A stretch of DNA of 64,000 bases from Micropterus salmoides (taxonomy: Eukaryota > Chordata > Actinopteri > Centrarchiformes > Centrarchidae). This document shows positions 1 to 56,749 of the stretch, piece after piece. Under the pieces are notes generated by a model, which worked only from the letters and a program-made list of their open reading frames with translations, ran no database searches and was not told where the DNA came from. The stretch is from the NCBI RefSeq assembly GCF_014851395.1, contig NW_024041150.1:25657225-25721224 (forward strand), in the 5' to 3' direction. Both the position numbers and the translations under genes were made by a program. Each line of letters begins with the position of its first letter. Position 1 is the stretch's first letter.

Positions 1-1386
1 TCAAATTCAACCGCAGGTCGCCGAGGCTGGGCCCAGGGCCTACCGTGGTGTGGCTCTTTTGTAATGTATATCAAGTTCACCAAGGGCCTTTTCATCTGAC
101 AGGCCATTGTTAGGGGAGGCTAGCCAGCGTTCCACTCCCCTCTTAACCCCACCCACCCGACACGGGAGCAGGTTGGCTTGCAATTGTTTTATGGAAATGC
201 ACGCGGGCCTGGCCGGGTGTCTGCCAGGCGAGGACAAAATGGGAGGGGGGATTCTGTGTCACTGTATGTATGTGTGTGTGTGTTTAGTTGGGTGGGTTGG
301 TGGGAGGGGGGTGGATGTGACGCCGACCCCTTCGAACGCCCCTGACCCTGAGCAGATGGCGAGGCAGGGTCTCTCTGCTGAGCCAGAATTAATAGCGTGT
401 GCCATGTCACATTGTCTGAGACAGGTCTGCTGAACCCCCCCAGTCTGCTTCCCACTTCTATCCTGATTTTTGCACCCGCCTCCCTCCCCCTATCTCTCTG
501 TCTCAGCCACCTCTTTTCTATCCCTCTTATGCCATTTCTCTCTCCTTTCCTTTTTTTTTTCTTGTCCCCCCTCCTCCTCTTCTTCAGGGCCTTTTTTCTA
601 CCTCCCATACATCACATCACTTGTCTCTTCCTACTCCCCCCTGATCCCCCACTACATGCACAATCTCCTCCAGCTTCCCCACAGAGTGCTTACTCTTCCA
701 GCCACTCGTTTGCTCCTTCACTCACTCATTCACTCATTCATTTATTCACGCACGCCTCATTCATCCCTCTTTTTAACAGACACTCATTCACAGGTTTGCC
801 CACTCGCCGAGGCTTTATTGGAGGACAATCAAGGCACCTGCATTTCTAAAGCTCCCCCGCTGAATGCCTGCACCCCATTTCCTCACCCGTCTGTTCACAC
901 TACTACTACTGTTCACTTGCTCACTTGTTCTCATATCCGGCCTCACTCGCTCATGTACAGAGTTGCTGGCTCAGCCCAATCATTCAGCAAAGCCGCTTAA
1001 ATGCAGATAAATCTGAAATCACATCTTTTTTTCAGCAGTTTTGGTCTTCCACAGAAAACTGACTTAGCACAGGCTTGCAAAAAGTTTCGTCAAAATCTAT
1101 GAATTTCATCATTTTGGACTGCAAACTTTAATAAAATGAGCACAAAACACCACTTTTGACATGTAAACCAAAACTGATTTTAATTTTATCTCCATTTGTT
1201 AGGACAGGGCCTTTAACCACTTCCTCTTTTGCCTTCTTGTTTTTATCTCACTCATTTTTTTTATTATGTGACAAAACGGTGTTTGTTCAGCTGTCATTTA
1301 TCACATGACCTAAATATGTCCATGTGATAACAACTGGTCATGAATTTCTATCACACACAGAAAACACATCAACAAATATAATGCAC

Positions 1387-1887
1387 CAGGGGTTTTCAAA
1401 GTGTGAAGCGGGCCTCCCTAGGGGGACTCCAAACAGTTTCAGAGGCGGCTCAGTGAATGGAAGAGAAACAATATTACATTACTTATTACATTAGTTATTC
1501 AAAGGAGATCACATAGAATGGCCTACATGTGTGAGAATTCAGAGCTACAGTAGTTGTTGGGAACTGTTTTCCCCTCATCAGAGTCAGAAACTAATAAATG
1601 CCTTAGGACAGACCTTTTTTAAAACTATTTGGTGTAGACAGAAGTTATGTCAAACAGCAGTGTTAGGCTATGTTGGCTCAAATGTTGAGTGTAGGATCAA
1701 ATAATATAATCATGATCCCATAGGCATCCAGGAATTGAGCGAAACTTACCAAGTAAACTAAAGTAGTGTGTGTGTGTGACACAAATTAGACCACAGACAC
1801 CCATTCTGTCATTTTGTTTCTTATAGATGGAAATGGTGAAAATAATTTATTCACCTTTAATAGTGAACCCCACTTTGAGAACCACTG
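1387..1887. mobile_element. hAT-like non-autonomous DNA transposon (MITE)
   Basis: The left end reads CAGGGGTTTTCAAAGTG and the right end, reverse-complemented, reads CAGTGGTTCTCAAAGTG. These are about 17 bp imperfect terminal inverted repeats of a type very common in fish hAT MITEs. The interior of about 500 bp has no open frame for a transposase. No clear 8-bp target duplication is visible at the ends (TAATGCAC versus ATATATAT), so the ends may have decayed. The superfamily assignment rests on the termini only. Confidence 0.5.
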
Positions 1888-2124
1888 ATATATATACATG
1901 ATACATATAATATAACGATATATAAGATATTGACTAAAAACTACTGTTTTCCCTGTGAACCTTCATGCCCAACATGGTATAGTAGGAGGTAGCAAATATT
2001 TTAGCTCATACAGTCATATACATAAGTAAATATCTTCAGTTTAAAAAGAAGAGATGTGGATGCCAAAGAAAACCTTGTCAATAAGCAAAATAGTCCCAAA
2101 AATAAATAAAAAGAGGTAAATAAG

Positions 2125-2345
2125 TAAATAACAGAAGCTCGGGGAAGCTTAGCTAAGTCTCAATGCTGACAATGTTCACAATGCCAATGCTAACATGATG
2201 CTTGTCAGGTGTAATGTTTACTATGTTCACCATCTTAACTTTGATAACTTTTGCTAATAAGCACTAAAACAAAGTACAGCTGAGGGGAACATGAACATCT
2301 GCCCCACATTTCAAAGCAATCCATCCATAACACTGGTATCCATTG
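2125..2345. repeat. Degenerate teleost interspersed repeat
   Basis: The segment contains phrases such as 'atgctaacatgatg', 'gtttactatgttcaccatctta' and 'gctaataagcactaaaacaaagtacagctga'. These resemble a repeat widely scattered in percomorph genomes. There is no coding capacity. Its family and ends cannot be fixed without a repeat library. Confidence 0.4.
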
Positions 2346-2764
2346 AGCCATGCCACTAGCCCTGCTAAAAAGTGTGAATGTCCGCTATCTAATCTGTGGG
2401 TGTGGATCCATCACAAATATTTGCAGGGCCTCCCTCTCTCCCTCTTTCTCTCCTGGAGCGGCAGGGTGGCTGCCAAGAATGGGACCGAAGGTCAGGGTTA
2501 TGTTCAGTCCCCTTCCTGCCCCCCTCCAACTCCGGCCTCCTTAGCCTCTGTCGGCCTCCAGACAGACAGCCTGGGAGATGGAGGAGGAGGAGGAGGGTGC
2601 AGAGGGTCATGGCCTCAGCGGTGCAGTCACTTGGCCAGAGAGTGTGTGTATGAGAGAATGCACTGTGTGGGCGTTTATGTGTGTGTATCTTGCACTGTAT
2701 CACCTCTTCCCCTTCGTGTGTCTTATTTTTGAGGACGAGGCAGGCGCTGCAAAATGTTTGTTAG

Positions 2765-2771
<7 letters not shown>

Positions 2772-2800
<29 letters not shown>

Positions 2801-2802
2801 TG
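2772..2802. repeat. (TG)n microsatellite
   Basis: About 15 uninterrupted TG units follow a short TA run. It lies in intergenic DNA upstream of rbpj. Confidence 0.9.
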
Positions 2803-4389
2803 TGCATGAGGAGAGACAGAGTGTGTGGGCGTTAAAGAGGCAAAGGTCAAGGTTTTAGAGGTTCACTTGGCTGAGGCTTGTTCCCTCCAAACCTCGCACC
2901 AGCGAAATATGCTGTGGTGAACAAAGTGAAGCTGTCTATCTAAACACTATCTCCTAAACAATTGCAACAGCAGCCCATAATTTTATAAAAGTAATATAAA
3001 TATACAATATATCATGTTTTACAAGTTCACGAGTGCATGAGGCACAGGAAAAATGAGAGCAAACTTACACGAATATTAGTTTAATAATCGCGGGAACAAT
3101 TATTGTTTTTCATTTCGCTGAAGCAATTCATTGTTGATGTCCTATTTCTTTGGGTATGGGTTGAGCTGACCAAAGTGCTTTGTACCCACTAATAACTGTC
3201 CATCAATCTTTTTGTCATGATATAATACAGCCTGTCACTCGCTCTTGTTAAAAAAACATTAACTCTCTGTGTTGTAACATTATAAGGCTGCTTCTGCTAT
3301 GAGCCCTCACCAAGCTTTGGCTTTAGAAGTCTTAACTGACAAGGGCGGCAGGCCAAGCTAAACGAGTTATGCTCTTACTTTACTGGATGTGAATATCCCA
3401 GGAGGGTTTTCGCAAAGTGGAGAGCTTTACTTTTGTTGGAAGGCTCCCTTGTTATGACACTTTGACCCTGTTCCTGATTAGTCTCTCAAGGGTTTGAATT
3501 TTGGAGGAGTTTTCACTCCTTTTTTTTTCAGCAACAAAGCCTCTCTGAAAACACTGGCCCCCTGCCTATAGCCAACCGCGATACCGAATCTTTGGGCTCT
3601 GGAGATGATGTTTCAACCGCATCCTGACAACAAACAAAATAACTTGTGTTGCGGTTAGAGGACTCTTGCAGCCTATGTACCTTATAGCTTCCATAAATCA
3701 GGCTTTGGATTCATGCATGTACAAAAGGGGTCGAGGGGGGACTTTGTTTGGGGCTGCATGCGTCGACTAAGATTTTCCGAAGTGGAACATAGTTGTCACT
3801 CACAGTAACGTGCATCCAGCGAAGCACTCCACAAGTGGAAGTGACTGGATGCATCACAGCTGAGCCACCAAAGAAAGCACTGATGGAGTGAAAACTGCAA
3901 ATGCAAATCAACTTGGCTTTCCTCTTTGAATGTTTCATGATTGCCCTTGCTGTGTTTTTAAGATGATTCTAATAACTGCTTGCAACAGCTCTGACATGCA
4001 AAATCATTACTCTTTAAATGCTGAATCATCCAGGGAGGGTTGAATGAGTGTACATGTATTACAACACCTTGCCAGAAAAAAAGAACAGTCATGTTTTGAC
4101 TTCCTGTGTCTGTCTTCTCTTTACTTAACAGCTACATTTGAGTAACAGGGATTTATGCTCAGTAAACGAGTCTCAGTGGTAGTTGTGAGAGAATTGGAGA
4201 GCATTACACATTTGCTTTCCTTGACATTCTCCCAATCTGGACTGAGAACTGGAACCACCAACCTTTCAAGAAGCCTATCTGGCTTCTCTGTTTGGCTCCT
4301 AATTCCTAATAAAGTAACTGAACTCCAGCTTGCTTACTTTCCAGAGTAAGATCGAAGTATTGTGCCTGTGTGTTAAGTACAGAGCTAGA

Positions 4390-5080
4390 GACAGAGCATG
4401 GTTTGCCTAGCTTAGCATAAAGCCTGGAAGCAGGGGGAAATCAACTAGCCTGGTTCTGTCTGTTTAAAACATACGCAGTCATATAAAAAGCAGAGAGCTC
4501 ACAGATGGATACATTTAATCTCTTGGTGTAATCGGTACACAAACAGTTTGTGGTTTTGTAGTCATATGCTGTAAGTATTTCTTGACAATCAACAGCTGTG
4601 CAGCTTCTCTAGCACAGGTTACCAGATATAGTCGAGGAGGAAAGGTTTCAGTATAGATCTCTGTAGATGCACAGTGGTCGCAAACCTGGCAACTTCGCTG
4701 TGACAACAAGACTGAGAAGATGCGCACAATCCCTGTAGCCAACTATTGCTTACCAAGAAATAGTTACACCACGTAACTCCCACTAAAACCACAAATGTTG
4801 TTTATACACTTCTGTTTGTGTATGGATTAAACAAATGAGATACAATGTGATATTTTATTAGCTTTAGTTGTTAGCAGGTGTTTTTATTGACATTGGACTG
4901 GCTGCTAGGGGTTAGCCAAGCCTAGCATAGCATAAAGACAGGACATGTTGAAACAGTTAGCTAGTCTCCTAACTTAGTTATTAATTTGTGAGATTTAGAA
5001 GTGCTGGTAGGAGGGTTATTCTACCTTTGGACAGAGCCAGGCTAACCAGCTGCTAGCTGTAGCTTCATATGTAGCACACA
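4390..5080. repeat. Long inverted-repeat (hairpin) teleost element
   Basis: The left arm contains 'cctagcttagcataaagcc', 'gcagggggaaatcaactagcc' and 'ctggttctgtc'. The right arm contains the mirrored text 'ggacagagccaggctaac' and 'ctgctagctgtagc'. The centre has matching complementary blocks ('gtggttttgtagtcatatgctg' against 'cacgtaactcccactaaaacc'). Related sequences occur at about 8440-8720, 47675-48050, 53156-53212 (head only) and 62250-62700. The whole is a large imperfect palindrome without coding capacity, and it resembles an abundant percomorph repeat. Confidence 0.55.
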
Positions 5081-8000
5081 AACACATGCATGGTATCGAC
5101 CTTCTCATGTAACGAATGTCTCAAAATATCAAACTGTTGACACTCAGACATGAGGTCGATCTTCTCTTCTCACTCCCAGAGAAGTAATTGCCAATCTATC
5201 CCAGAAAGTTAAACTATTCCTTAAGATTGGAACAACTTTGTTAGTATCCACATCTTTTACCGAAGGAATACCTCACGGGTGTGCACAGAGGTAAAATACA
5301 CTGAATTTTTTATTTAAGTTGGCATATAAAGTATAGTGACTTACAGTAATGTCTTGCAATATGTGACCATGGACAAAAAACAAGTGTTCATGAAAGGAGT
5401 ACTAGAATTTAAAGGGACACTTAAAAACCTGTATTATGTACTTTCAGGGCTTCCTTAGAACTCCATAGATATTATTGAAAATGTCATTATACAATGTGTT
5501 TCATATACAGCAAGTCTAAATATATGGGTGGAGGCACGCAAATGGTTGATTTCACTTCACTTCAGCCCACTAAAATCCTTCAATTCCCAAAAATCCCCTA
5601 TACTTACAGTGTCCCGTGTTTTTCAAGGGACAGCTTGCAAGCATAAATAAAGGCAACGAGCTGCTTTTATACTTTTCATACCATAATGCATTCAACATAT
5701 TTTCAGAACTCGTGATCAACTCTGCTTTTTTAATCAAAGTTCAATTCCCTGAGGCAAACGCTGATTTAAAAAGATGGTGACATGAAACAGAGTCGAGTCA
5801 GCCCAGACCGGCACTCATATAACTTTTTATGAAAAGGCTTCCCTCTAGTGAAAACGAGAATGAAATCTGCCGTGCACAATCCTCAGCAGGATGATCTGAA
5901 AAGTGCTATGGCTGCAGAGCTGACATATCTCCTAGGGGTAACCGAGGACATGCTGGATTTTGCCATTATCTGTGCTTGCTGTTTCTGCTGATAACCATCA
6001 CACTAATGGATTTATGGGCCCTTGTGAATGTGTCATGCGTGTGAAAGCCCATAATCTAGCACTATTACCACAGTATGAAAGGCTGTAAAATATGCACAAT
6101 ATGGATTGATTGCTCTTGATTATAAATTGGGGGTGTTATCAGTTACCAGACATTGTAAAGGCTTTCATTAAAGCCACAAACTGTCAGATTCTGTTTCTAA
6201 AGGTAGACTTTACAAAGCCACTATGGTATAAGTCAATCATATCATATTGCTTATTTTCCAATGTCATATACAGGCTATGTCAGACCTGCCAAATAGCGTG
6301 CCTGTGCAGTTCTCACCCCAAATATGTTTGGCAGCTTGAACTCACTGTGAACCGTACAGGTCCGGGAAAGGGGAAATGTCTCTTTCCTCATGCCTCCGAT
6401 TCGCCTCTCTTTCAAAAGAGCAGGCTTGCAAAACAGGCGCTTTAGTTCCCTTGGCAGTCTGCAAATTTGTCACACTGTCACTTCTTTCTGTTAAGCTCTG
6501 TGTTGTCTTTGAGACCTAATTGTAATGACAGTCATGTGATTAAAGTTGGAGCCTTTGAACAGAGGGCAAAAGGGGAGTAAAGGCGCACCCCTTTCGGACA
6601 GATCGTTCTCTCCATTTGTCAAGCTGTCTGCCCTCGTCCACCCGAAGGTTTTCCCGTGTGGCTGGACCGCCAGACAGATGGACATAACGGACAGACAGGG
6701 ACACCCTTCCCCTGGCTGTGAACCCAGACTCACACGAACCAGACTTGATTCACTTGTGACTTTTAATCTTGTGATGTTCATCTTATCAAGTGGCTCGCTC
6801 CAATTGCTACTGAAAAGTTGAGTTTGTTTGCTGCTGGTATATGTTGTATATGTTGAGTTGTATGAGGTGCCAAAGTCTGATTTCCTGTCTCTGTCTGGCA
6901 CCCAGCCAATCCTTCGTGTCCATGTCATCGGCTTGTCTGTCTGCTCACTAGTCTAGTCTAGCATCTGACCCAGTGTCTTTCGACCCACCTATCTCCGTCT
7001 GTCTCTGGTTCTAACTTTGACGGCGTGCTCATTTCAGGAAGTTTCCCCACTCTCTGGCTGTATCAAATGACTTTCAGTCATAGAGCTGCTAATCAGGAAA
7101 CTCGAACCGCACTTCCTTAATTGGCTTGCTTTCTCTGTAGTTCTGTTTTTTACGCCTCAAATCTGCAGATAAAAATCATTTATGGCTTTATATTTATAAT
7201 AAGTGCTGGTAGTGCTTCAGCTTAGCGGGATAAGACGGATGTGAAAATTGCCTGTACAGAACAGAACAAAACCTGTTAATTTTACAATTTATGTTCAGCA
7301 CTCTCAAAAGGTATTATGAGTCTTAACTATCAATCTGTGGCGCACCAATCACAAAGTTGCCTAATTCTGTGACACCTCTTTATGAGGTTATGGGGTTTGA
7401 TGACAAACAATACATTCGACAGTGTGTGTGGACCAAATCTATATAGAGATAATACAGGTAACATGATCTACTGGTGTTAGGGTCGCATGGGGACGACAAT
7501 CTTTCTATTCTCCCTTTCCTTGTGAGCCACGAGCTTAAGCAGTCAAGTGAGTGGATTTATGGACCTGAGGCTTATGGCTTAATCACGATTGCTTGAATTG
7601 GCTCACTCTCAATTAAAATAAATCGGTTTTACTCCTAATGAGAGAACGAGACATTTGGGGTGGGGGTGGGGGGGTGGAGACAGTTGCAGAAGATCACTAC
7701 ATGCTCATTGAGGTAAATAAAAGCATTGAGAAATATCTTTTCAGTCCAGGCCAATGAACAAAATAACAAAAATACAGAGAAAAATCCTGTTTCCAGATAA
7801 AAGACCCATGAAAATGACAGTGACAGCCTCAAGCATGTTATATGTTTTGTTGGTCAAAGTTCAAATCCTGAACACCTCTAAATTTAAAAGTTAACATATC
7901 CTCAAAAAAGGGCCTCTTCCCCTTCCCTATTTCGCTCTGATTTTCTCTGAAAAACTCTTGCACTTGTGTAGTCGCTCCTTCTTTTTTTTTAAATTATTTT

Positions 8001-8429
8001 TTTTACTGTGTTCAGCTGTAAAACATTTGAGGAAACTTTATGCTTCCCCATTCAAATCTGAGTGTAACTGGAGGTTCTCCGCCGACCATAAAAAAGAGAG
8101 GGAAGGGGGAAAAATGGTTGAGGGCAGGATGAGGTTCTCGTCTCTGTGTCTTCATAGTGCGGGCTGCGGGCCAGGCACACTCTCATGCAAAACCTCATCC
8201 CTGCAACTCTTTTCTCTCCCCTTTTCTTCCCTCCCTCTTTCTTTCTGGCAGTAGAGTGAAGCTCCATAAAAATGAATTATGCATCTGAAAAATCTGAAAT
8301 GTGTAGATTTCTACAGTGTACACTGGGGGAGACTGCATCTGCTACTTTATAGAGTTAAGTGTCTGGTGTCTGGATAGGTAGGCAAAAAACATTTAAGCAT
8401 TTGAATTGCTTTATTTGTTCTTGATTCAT

Positions 8430-8720
8430 GTTCAGAAACTTAAATGAACAGTTTCATGTTTTGTGAAGCACGCTACCAGGCTTTCTTACCGAGAGTTAGA
8501 TGAGAACATTAATAACACTCTCATGTCTGTGCGGTAAATATGAAGGTGGAGCCAGCAGCCAGTTAGCTTAGCTTAGCACAAAGAATATAAACAAGAGGGA
8601 AACAGCTAGCATTGTTCCGTCCAAAAGTGACAAAATCCAGCTTCCAGCACCATTAAAGCTCACTAATTAATATGTTCTTTCGAGGTAATTTAATCCGTAC
8701 AAAATGTAAAGTATTAAAAC
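8430..8720. repeat. Second copy of the 'ttagcttagcataaag' teleost repeat
   Basis: It contains 'gccagttagcttagcttagcacaaag', 'gagggaaacagctagc' and 'gctcactaattaatatgtt'. These blocks are shared with the element at 4390-5080 and, in reverse, with 47675-48050. It is a partial copy covering one arm of the hairpin. Confidence 0.55.
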
Positions 8721-8839
8721 AAGAATTTGTCATTTTGAATATGTGTTTTTCCCAAGATGTTTAATTCTTTAACCAGTCACACCCACATATTTCAAGAAGG
8801 CTATACACCTGAGGTTTAATATATTGACTGCATTCATTT

Positions 8840-8989
8840 CATTTAGCTTCCGCTTTTTTTTATAAAGCGACTTACAATTGCTGTACATGTCAGAGATCGC
8901 ACTAGGGGTCTTGCTCAGGGACACAACAGTGGATGGGTCACAGTGGGGGATTGAACCCAGGCATCTTATCCACTGCACCATCACCACCC
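8840..8989 (+). repeat. SINE-like interspersed repeat, copy A
   Basis: The segment starts at 'catttagcttccgc', passes through 'aaagcgacttacaattgctgtacatgtcag', 'cttgctcagggacaca' and 'gggattgaaccca', and ends at 'cttatccactgcaccatcaccaccc'. The same family appears at 39499-39609 and, in reverse orientation, at 63947-64000. It resembles a well-known fish short repeat, but I cannot assign its class. Confidence 0.6.
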
Positions 8990-9060
8990 GTTCAAACATG
9001 GAGGCAACTCTTTTTTCAGCCAACAGCCACTTTTTACAAACAAAACAGCTACAAGGAGAT

Positions 9061-9064
9061 CACA

Positions 9065-9115
<51 letters not shown>

Positions 9116-9116
9116 C
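9061..9116. repeat. (CA)n microsatellite
   Basis: A CA array with two single-base interruptions, intergenic, about 1.2 kb upstream of rbpj exon 1. Confidence 0.9.
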
Positions 9117-9923
9117 AAACAGATGAGAGAGAGCATTGACTTGCCATCAGTGTGGTCTCAGAAGTCTTCACATTTCTTTGAAGTCGGAAAAACTCCCACC
9201 ACAATTCACTTGTAAGATTAACAAAAGATGTATTTAAATGACGGCTGTGGAGACAACAACACAGACCTACATGAAGGTTTATGGCTTTTTGACCCCTCCC
9301 AGATAAACAAGAATGACCTGACCCGTTTTGTGGTCAGGAAGGATACAACACACAAACTTTTAGAAATGCACTCTAGCTGGGGGAGAAACCGAGGCAGTCA
9401 CAAACAGAAAGGCTAATAAAGCCCATGCCACATTTCCAAGCATGATCATTCTAAATAATAGCCTTCCTTGTACTTCGACTGAGGTTTGGGCTGAGGAGGG
9501 TGGTCATGGGGCTCCCCAATGTGATGGCAATGCACTAATCTGCCCTGTATGGGCCATTCACATGTGTTCACACCATTGTTTGCAAATTCTGAACAGGAAC
9601 TGCAATGTGACCCAAGGGAATTGTAAATTTGGTTTGCAGAAACCCTCCACTAATTCCTCCTCTTATTTAAAAACAGCGTGTCCTTACAAATCCCATCACC
9701 TCTGGTGCTTCTTGTCTGTACTACTGGGAAGTATAATAAAATAAAATAAAAAGATATTTGGCTGTAATTGCATACAGATGTCAATGCTGAACACTGCAGA
9801 GACGCCACAAGCAGACAGGATGCGCGTACTGCACAATCCGTGTGAGCCTGGGAAAACCGACGGTTTCCTCGCCACTAGCGTTTATTTCCCCAAAACCGAT
9901 CGGTGCTGTAATTTATTACCCCG

Positions 9924-9930
9924 GTAAACA
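9924..9930 (+). promoter_or_regulatory. Forkhead-type motif GTAAACA
   Basis: This is a perfect GTAAACA core, the consensus for FOX factors (FOXO, FOXC and others). It directly abuts the CSL site at 9931 with no spacer. The motif match is seen in sequence, while its use is inference. Confidence 0.4.
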
Positions 9931-9938
9931 CGTGGGAA
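9931..9938 (+). promoter_or_regulatory. CSL (RBPJ) binding site, + orientation
   Basis: This is a perfect CGTGGGAA, the high-affinity RBPJ/Su(H) consensus (C/T)GTGGGAA. Its first bases also complete a CACGTG E-box at 9929-9934. It is about 350 bp upstream of the rbpj start codon. Binding is inferred from motif identity and promoter location. Confidence 0.5.
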
Positions 9939-9985
9939 TAGTATTTCAGCGCCACAAGATAAACAACTGCTCCGCTTCACGCACA

Positions 9986-9993
9986 TCTCGCGA
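9986..9993 (+). promoter_or_regulatory. CGCG-element (TCTCGCGA) motif
   Basis: The sequence TCTCGCGATA matches 9 of 10 bases of the palindromic TCTCGCGAGA element. That element is bound by BANP in vertebrate CpG-island promoters, typically of broadly expressed genes, which fits rbpj. Confidence 0.4.
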
Positions 9994-10059
9994 TAGGGGA
10001 CGCTCCCTCTGTGCTCGCCTATTGTGAGAGTTTTCCAAACCTCGCGTGATCTTGGAAGT

Positions 10060-10067
10060 TTCCCACG
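10060..10067 (-). promoter_or_regulatory. CSL (RBPJ) binding site, - orientation
   Basis: TTCCCACG on the + strand is CGTGGGAA on the minus strand, a perfect CSL consensus. It faces the site at 9931-9938 across 121 bp. This is the same relative orientation as a sequence-paired site but with far wider spacing than the roughly 15-22 bp needed for Notch complex dimers. Confidence 0.5.
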
Positions 10068-10286
10068 CCTGTTGTTGTGGCGTCTGCCCTTTTCGCTCTC
10101 TCTCTCTCTCTGTTGCTGCTGCCCGCCGCCTCCCCCTTTTTTCTCTGTCTTCCTCACCCACCCCCTTTCTCTCAGTCTCCCTCGTTCCTACACCTTCAGT
10201 CTACTTCTGTTGTCTCGGCGGATTGTTGGGCTGTGGGAGAGAAAGGATATCGCGAGTATTGGAGTTTTGGTGAGAGTTTGTGGAAG

Positions 10287-56749
<46,463 letters not shown>

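Larger units (their letters stand above)
1..9780. other. Intergenic region upstream of rbpj, no gene recognised
   Basis: No open reading frame here resembles a known protein or shows plausible splice structure. The first kilobase is pyrimidine-rich on the + strand (long C/T tracts at 420-960), which produces spurious open frames. The rest is AT-rich, with interspersed repeats (listed separately at 1387, 2125, 4390, 8430 and 8840), a TG repeat near 2772 and a CA repeat near 9061. The stretches at 3050-3700 and 5840-6200 are free of obvious repeats and of high sequence complexity, so they could hold conserved regulatory elements. That is only an impression without an alignment. Confidence 0.7.

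Noticed and set aside
470..1000. A 176-codon open frame near the left edge.
   Set aside because: It is produced by a C/T-rich tract and is made of Ser, Leu, Pro, His and Phe runs without domain content.
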